DNA of 11,455 bases from Larix sibirica (taxonomy: Eukaryota > Streptophyta > Pinopsida > Pinales > Pinaceae), in assembly GCA_004151065.3 (NCBI GenBank), contig NWUY0304494564.1:1-11455 (forward strand), read 5' to 3'. Below, piece by piece: positions 8,521-11,455 of the stretch. Position 1 is the first letter of the stretch. Each line of letters opens with the position of its first letter. The translations under genes and the position numbers were made by a program. The notes beneath the pieces were generated by a model that worked only from the letters and a program-made list of their open reading frames with translations, did not search any database and was not told where the DNA came from.

Positions 8521-8610
8521 TAATAGCATGGACGTGAACGGGGAATGTTGCAGCGTGAAAAGGGAGCAGCGACCGACGTTGGGGTGATGTAAGTCCGGTA
8601 AAGGTCGGTT
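8521..8610. promoter_or_regulatory. GC-richer patch with ABRE/DRE-type cores and a short inverted repeat
   Basis: This stretch is clearly richer in G and C than its surroundings. It has ACGTG at 8532-8536 (ABRE core), ACCGAC at 8572-8577 (DRE/CRT core) and its reverse complement GTCGGT at 8604-8609, which together could form a 6-bp stem. It may be the end of the RING-H2 transcript or a separate regulatory site. No open frame was found. Confidence 0.3.
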
Positions 8611-8638
8611 GAGTGTTTTAAGGAATTTGATCTCTTTT

Positions 8639-8688
8639 GAGAATCTATGTTTGGTATGTTTGTATGAGAATCTATGTTTGGTTTGTTT
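8639..8688. repeat. 27-bp tandem duplication
   Basis: GAGAATCTATGTTTGG-(T)-TGTTT occurs at 8639 and again at 8666, with one substitution in the compared part. It lies about 300 bp after the RING-H2 stop codon and may be at or beyond the transcript end. Confidence 0.85.
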
Positions 8689-8766
8689 TATTATAGTTGT
8701 AGATGTATTTAATTAGTTTTTATGATATATGGATAAAGATGTATATGATATGTATAGATTCATTCA

Positions 8767-8791
8767 TTATTAATAATAATAATAATAATAA
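8767..8791. repeat. TAA trinucleotide microsatellite
   Basis: A run of about eight TAA units follows ATTCATTAT. It is an uninterrupted simple repeat, so it is likely to vary in length between individuals. Confidence 0.9.
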
Positions 8792-9100
8792 CAATTAGAG
8801 ATATATATAATATGTATATATTATTTATTATAAATAATAACAATGTGAATTATTAATAAGATTTATAATATTATTATTATTTTATTTTTTGTTTTGTAAA
8901 ATATTATATATAAAAATATATATAATAATTTTGTTTTTTCAACAATAAAAAATAATTTAATTTTTGTTACTTATAATGAATAAAGATAATATTGATTATA
9001 TTATAAATAGTTTTTTATTATACTTGGGAACATTACACTAACCCATGATATAAGAAAATATTAAATTACTCAACCTCACAATCCCAAAATATATAAACCA
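8792..9100. other. Very AT-rich spacer, no gene seen
   Basis: This stretch is composed of A/T runs with TAATAATAA and TATATA words. I see no open frame, RNA gene or clear tandem unit. Confidence 0.6.
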
Positions 9101-9655
9101 ACTTACTTACATTTACTAACTCAAAACATATAGTAATTAAAAACACTGATCATGACATAATTATATATAACTTGACTTACATTTGCTAATTCAAAACATA
9201 TATAATAATTAAAACCACCCATGACATAATTATATATAGTCAAAATGGCATCTTTAATTTATAAGAAAATATTCAAAGATATACATAACAATTAATTCAA
9301 TAAGAAACCTAAAAGCTATTGATGACATAACTATATATAGTCAAAATAACATCTTCAAACCATAAAATAAAACATACATTTGCTACCTCAAAACATATAT
9401 AATAGTTAAAAACATTGAAAGCTATTTATGACATAATTTTATATATAGTCAAAATGACATCTTTAACTTATAAGAAAATAATCAAAGATATACATAACAA
9501 TTCATTCAATAAGAAACTTAAAAGCTATTCATAACATAATTATATTCATGATATAAGCTATTCATGACATAATTATATAGTCAAAATAACATCTTCAAAT
9601 CATAATTTAAAAAAAAAAATATACAGAATAATTCATTCAATAAGAAACCTAGAAT
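9101..9655. repeat. Modular AT-rich repeat cluster
   Basis: Two modules alternate. Module 1 (ACATTTGCTAACTCAAAACA then TATATAATAATTAAAAAC) occurs at about 9108, 9179 and 9374. Module 2 begins AGTCAAAATGACATCTT and occurs at 9239, 9339, 9447 and 9579. Its full form runs on through CAAAGATATACATAACAATT and CAATAAGAAACCTAAAAGC to GACATAATTATATA. Distances between like modules vary (about 70 to 208 bp), so this is a composite cluster built by uneven duplication rather than a simple tandem array. Non-coding. Confidence 0.75.
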
Positions 9656-9720
9656 TTAATATATATTTATTTTACAATTATATTTATATTTTCAAAATTT
9701 ATATTTACTCATAAATTAAG

Positions 9721-9746
9721 AATTAATTATAAATTTATAATTAATT
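9721..9746. repeat. Perfect 26-bp palindrome
   Basis: The 26 bases centred on AAATTT (9731-9736) equal their own reverse complement, made only of A and T (AATTAATTAT on the left edge). With no spacer it could extrude as a cruciform. Confidence 0.8.
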
Positions 9747-9956
9747 TATTAACATGAATCATTAAAACCAAATTTAATATACTATATTCTCTAGAATATA
9801 AATCATTACATGACTAACATACCATAATTATTTTAAAAATAATTAAACTATATATTATAAGTAAATATATACAATAAATTTAATAGTTATCCAATAAAAT
9901 ATAAAATAAAAATTTGTTATCTATATTTGAATCAAAGTTATAAAAAAATTTCTCAA

Positions 9957-9980
9957 AAAATTCAAAATTTTTTGAATTTT
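9957..9980. repeat. Inverted repeat, 11-bp arms
   Basis: AAAATTCAAAA at 9957-9967 pairs exactly with TTTTGAATTTT at 9970-9980, with a 2-nt spacer. In such A/T-rich sequence a chance origin is quite possible. Confidence 0.7.
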
Positions 9981-10266
9981 CTTATTTCTCTATTACATAG
10001 GTTCTAAAAGTCACTAATCCTAAGAAAATCTCTAAGCATAATACCAAAAACTTCAACCATGGATTATTTTTCAAAACTAAAGCATACAGAACTCCCTATC
10101 GATCAATAAGAATCTCAGATCACACTGGACAACATTGACATGACTTTAAGCAAAGGAGAAGATATTAAAAAACTGGGAGAAAGCCTTTATCATAAGACTT
10201 GAAACGTGTAAATTAGTGATACCCAATGCCCAATAGATTATGGCTTTATAACAATAATATTGATTT

Positions 10267-10291
10267 AATCAAAGATAAATTATCTTTGATT
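10267..10291. repeat. Inverted repeat, 12-bp arms
   Basis: AATCAAAGATAA at 10267-10278 is the exact reverse complement of 10280-10291, with a single base between the arms. It contains G and C pairs, so it is less easily explained by base composition than the other two. Confidence 0.8.
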
Positions 10292-10420
10292 TGGAGATAT
10301 ATACAACTAATTAATTTTTTAAATCTAACTTAAATATTTATATTTATACTTAAGAAATAATATTAATTATATATTTTTTATTATTAACAATTCAATTATA
10401 AAAACAAGAGTCCTACCAGC

Positions 10421-11373
10421 ATGAAGGCAAGGACTAATAAGGTTTACACAAGCTACTCATTTATCTCATGGCATGGAAAACTCCCACTCATTTTAAAAAT
10501 ACAAAACGAAATGGTATTTAGCCAATATATGGCCTCTTGATTTGATAGTGGAAATTTAAAGGCTAAAGGAGATTTATCTTACTTCCCCATTTTATGAATT
10601 ATTTAATATGAATAACTACTATTAAAAAGACAAAATTACACACTTTCTCCTTAATGAAAGATTGGCATTTTCTTTTGGATTTAGTTATGAAGTTGATTAC
10701 AAGTGGGATAATGGGTTGCTTTTCTCTCAGTAATTTTTATGGTCAATTTAGAATGTTTATGTGGTTGCCTTAAATTTTGTGAATTGGATTTGGTATGGGA
10801 ATTTGACTAGAATATCGCTAGTGAATTTGATTTCACCAAAAGATTATCTTATTTTAGTATATGGTGGGGAATTATAGTGAATAGCTCTAAATGAGTCATA
10901 CAGTCATTTTCAAGTTCATTGAACAAGGGAATTGAGGTTCCTTATGCCACTGTGTTATTGCTATCTCCTTTGAATGTGGTTTGTTGTGGATCCATATCAA
11001 GTTATTTGTGTGGTTCAAACATCTTGATGAGGGAAATATGGCTATGCACACCTAGTATTTTATGAGATTGGATGATATGGACAATCACATTTATCCTAGG
11101 CATCACCTAATTTGTGAAATCTTTGATACTCATAGGGTCTTATCTAGTCAAGAGGATATTATAATGGATAATTGGACATCCACCTTTTCAATCACTTGTA
11201 AAGTGCATGCACAAGAGAAAATTCACAAAATTGAGTATGCAATGATACATTTCGAGACCCTAATTTAGTAGGAAAGACAAATCCATGCCTTAGAAGCTAA
11301 GTGCAATTAGCTTCGTCACTTGGTTACGAATTTGAAAGCAGCTCATAATCTACAAGGGGGAAGGGGGGATTAG
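10421..11373 (+). pseudogene. Decayed coding sequence, family not recognised
   Basis: Peptide-like blocks follow one another with stops and frame changes. An ATG at 10421 opens 39 codons to a TGA at 10538, then 18 more in frame. Positions 10612-10770 are open for 53 codons and include SLSNFYGQFRMFMW. The next frame holds 10772-10891, with one TAG at 10808, including ASEFDFTKRLSYFSIWWG. From 10891 the earlier frame resumes with stops at 10933 and 11053, then is open from 11056 to 11265 (FMRLDDMDNHIYPRHH and beyond). A double TAG at 11266-11271 and one at 11308 interrupt a helical, charged stretch (ERQIHALEAKCN, LRHLVTNLKAAHNLQ) that could be a coiled coil. Many stops are TAG, as expected if CAG codons lost a methylated C. 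The total would be about 300 residues. A dead transposable-element or captured host gene is plausible; the 68-codon frame at 11062 alone is not a gene. Confidence 0.45.
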
Positions 11374-11455
11374 CAGAGACAAGAAGGGATGGTTAGGGGT
11401 GGGGGGAGTAGGGGAGTCGGGGGGAGATTAGGGGTTTAGAGAGAGAGGGAGAGAT
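11356..11455 (+). other. G-run cluster with G-quadruplex potential, then GA-rich tail
   Basis: Runs of four or more G lie at 11396-11399, 11401-11406, 11411-11414, 11419-11424 and 11431-11434, with loops of 1 to 6 nt. This meets the usual G-quadruplex pattern. Earlier G runs are at 11356-11360 and 11363-11368. The window ends in a GAGAGA-rich stretch from 11437. The region directly follows the decayed coding sequence. Confidence 0.65.

Larger units (their letters stand above)
9656..10420. other. AT-rich spacer with palindromes, no gene seen
   Basis: There is no supported gene in this stretch of about 765 bp. It is very AT-rich to about 10000, then more mixed at 10000-10260, where I still find no coherent open frame. 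The three palindromes are listed separately. Confidence 0.5.

Noticed and set aside
10895-11062. Second-frame open stretch of 56 codons overlapping the decayed coding sequence
   Set aside because: It reads as a plausible peptide, but the alternative frame connects better to the downstream blocks. I could not decide between them, so it is not listed as a separate gene.
11390-11440. Interstitial telomere-type repeat (TTTAGGG)
   Set aside because: TTAGGGG and GGGGTTTAG words occur, but there is no run of regular 7-bp units, so simple G-rich low-complexity sequence is a better description.

Overview
The window looks like nuclear DNA of a land plant. It is AT-rich and dominated by repeats. It carries one intact intron-free gene for a plant-type RING-H2 protein of the XERICO family and a Copia-type long terminal repeat (LTR). 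The repeat load and the decayed LTR would suit a large gymnosperm-like genome, but nothing here fixes the species.

Bases 116-5870 are a strongly diverged tandem array with a monomer of about 178 bp. Between about 500 and 2300 every third monomer shares diagnostic sequence, giving a trimeric higher-order period of about 535 bp. A segment of about 1.2 kb (2637-3814) recurs at 4664-5869. Between the two copies lies a solo or truncated Copia-type LTR (about 3825-4663) that contains its own 56-bp minisatellite and five short hairpin repeats. Bases 5870-6990 are AT-rich and hold a perfect 14-bp inverted repeat followed by a 241-bp tandem repeat.

Bases 6991-8700 are the gene neighbourhood. A block of about 130 bp is duplicated almost exactly upstream of the gene, and a possible TATA box sits beside an ACGT element. 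A likely 5' UTR intron acceptor lies just before the start codon. The gene itself (7847-8332) encodes a 161-residue RING-H2 protein with an N-terminal hydrophobic segment, probably a membrane-associated E3 ubiquitin ligase. Its presumed 3' UTR carries a 44-bp tandem duplication in which each copy has a PUF-type UGUAAAUA site. A GC-richer patch with stress-type cis-element cores follows.

Bases 8700-10420 are very AT-rich, with a TAA microsatellite, a modular tandem repeat and three perfect palindromes. Bases 10421-11373 hold a decayed coding sequence, readable in short in-frame blocks with many stops and frame changes, whose family I cannot name. The window ends in a G-run cluster with G-quadruplex potential and a GA-rich tail.

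The only gene I consider functional is the RING-H2 gene. The most notable structures are the nested satellite with the LTR at a duplication junction, the paired PUF sites, and the unidentified decayed protein.
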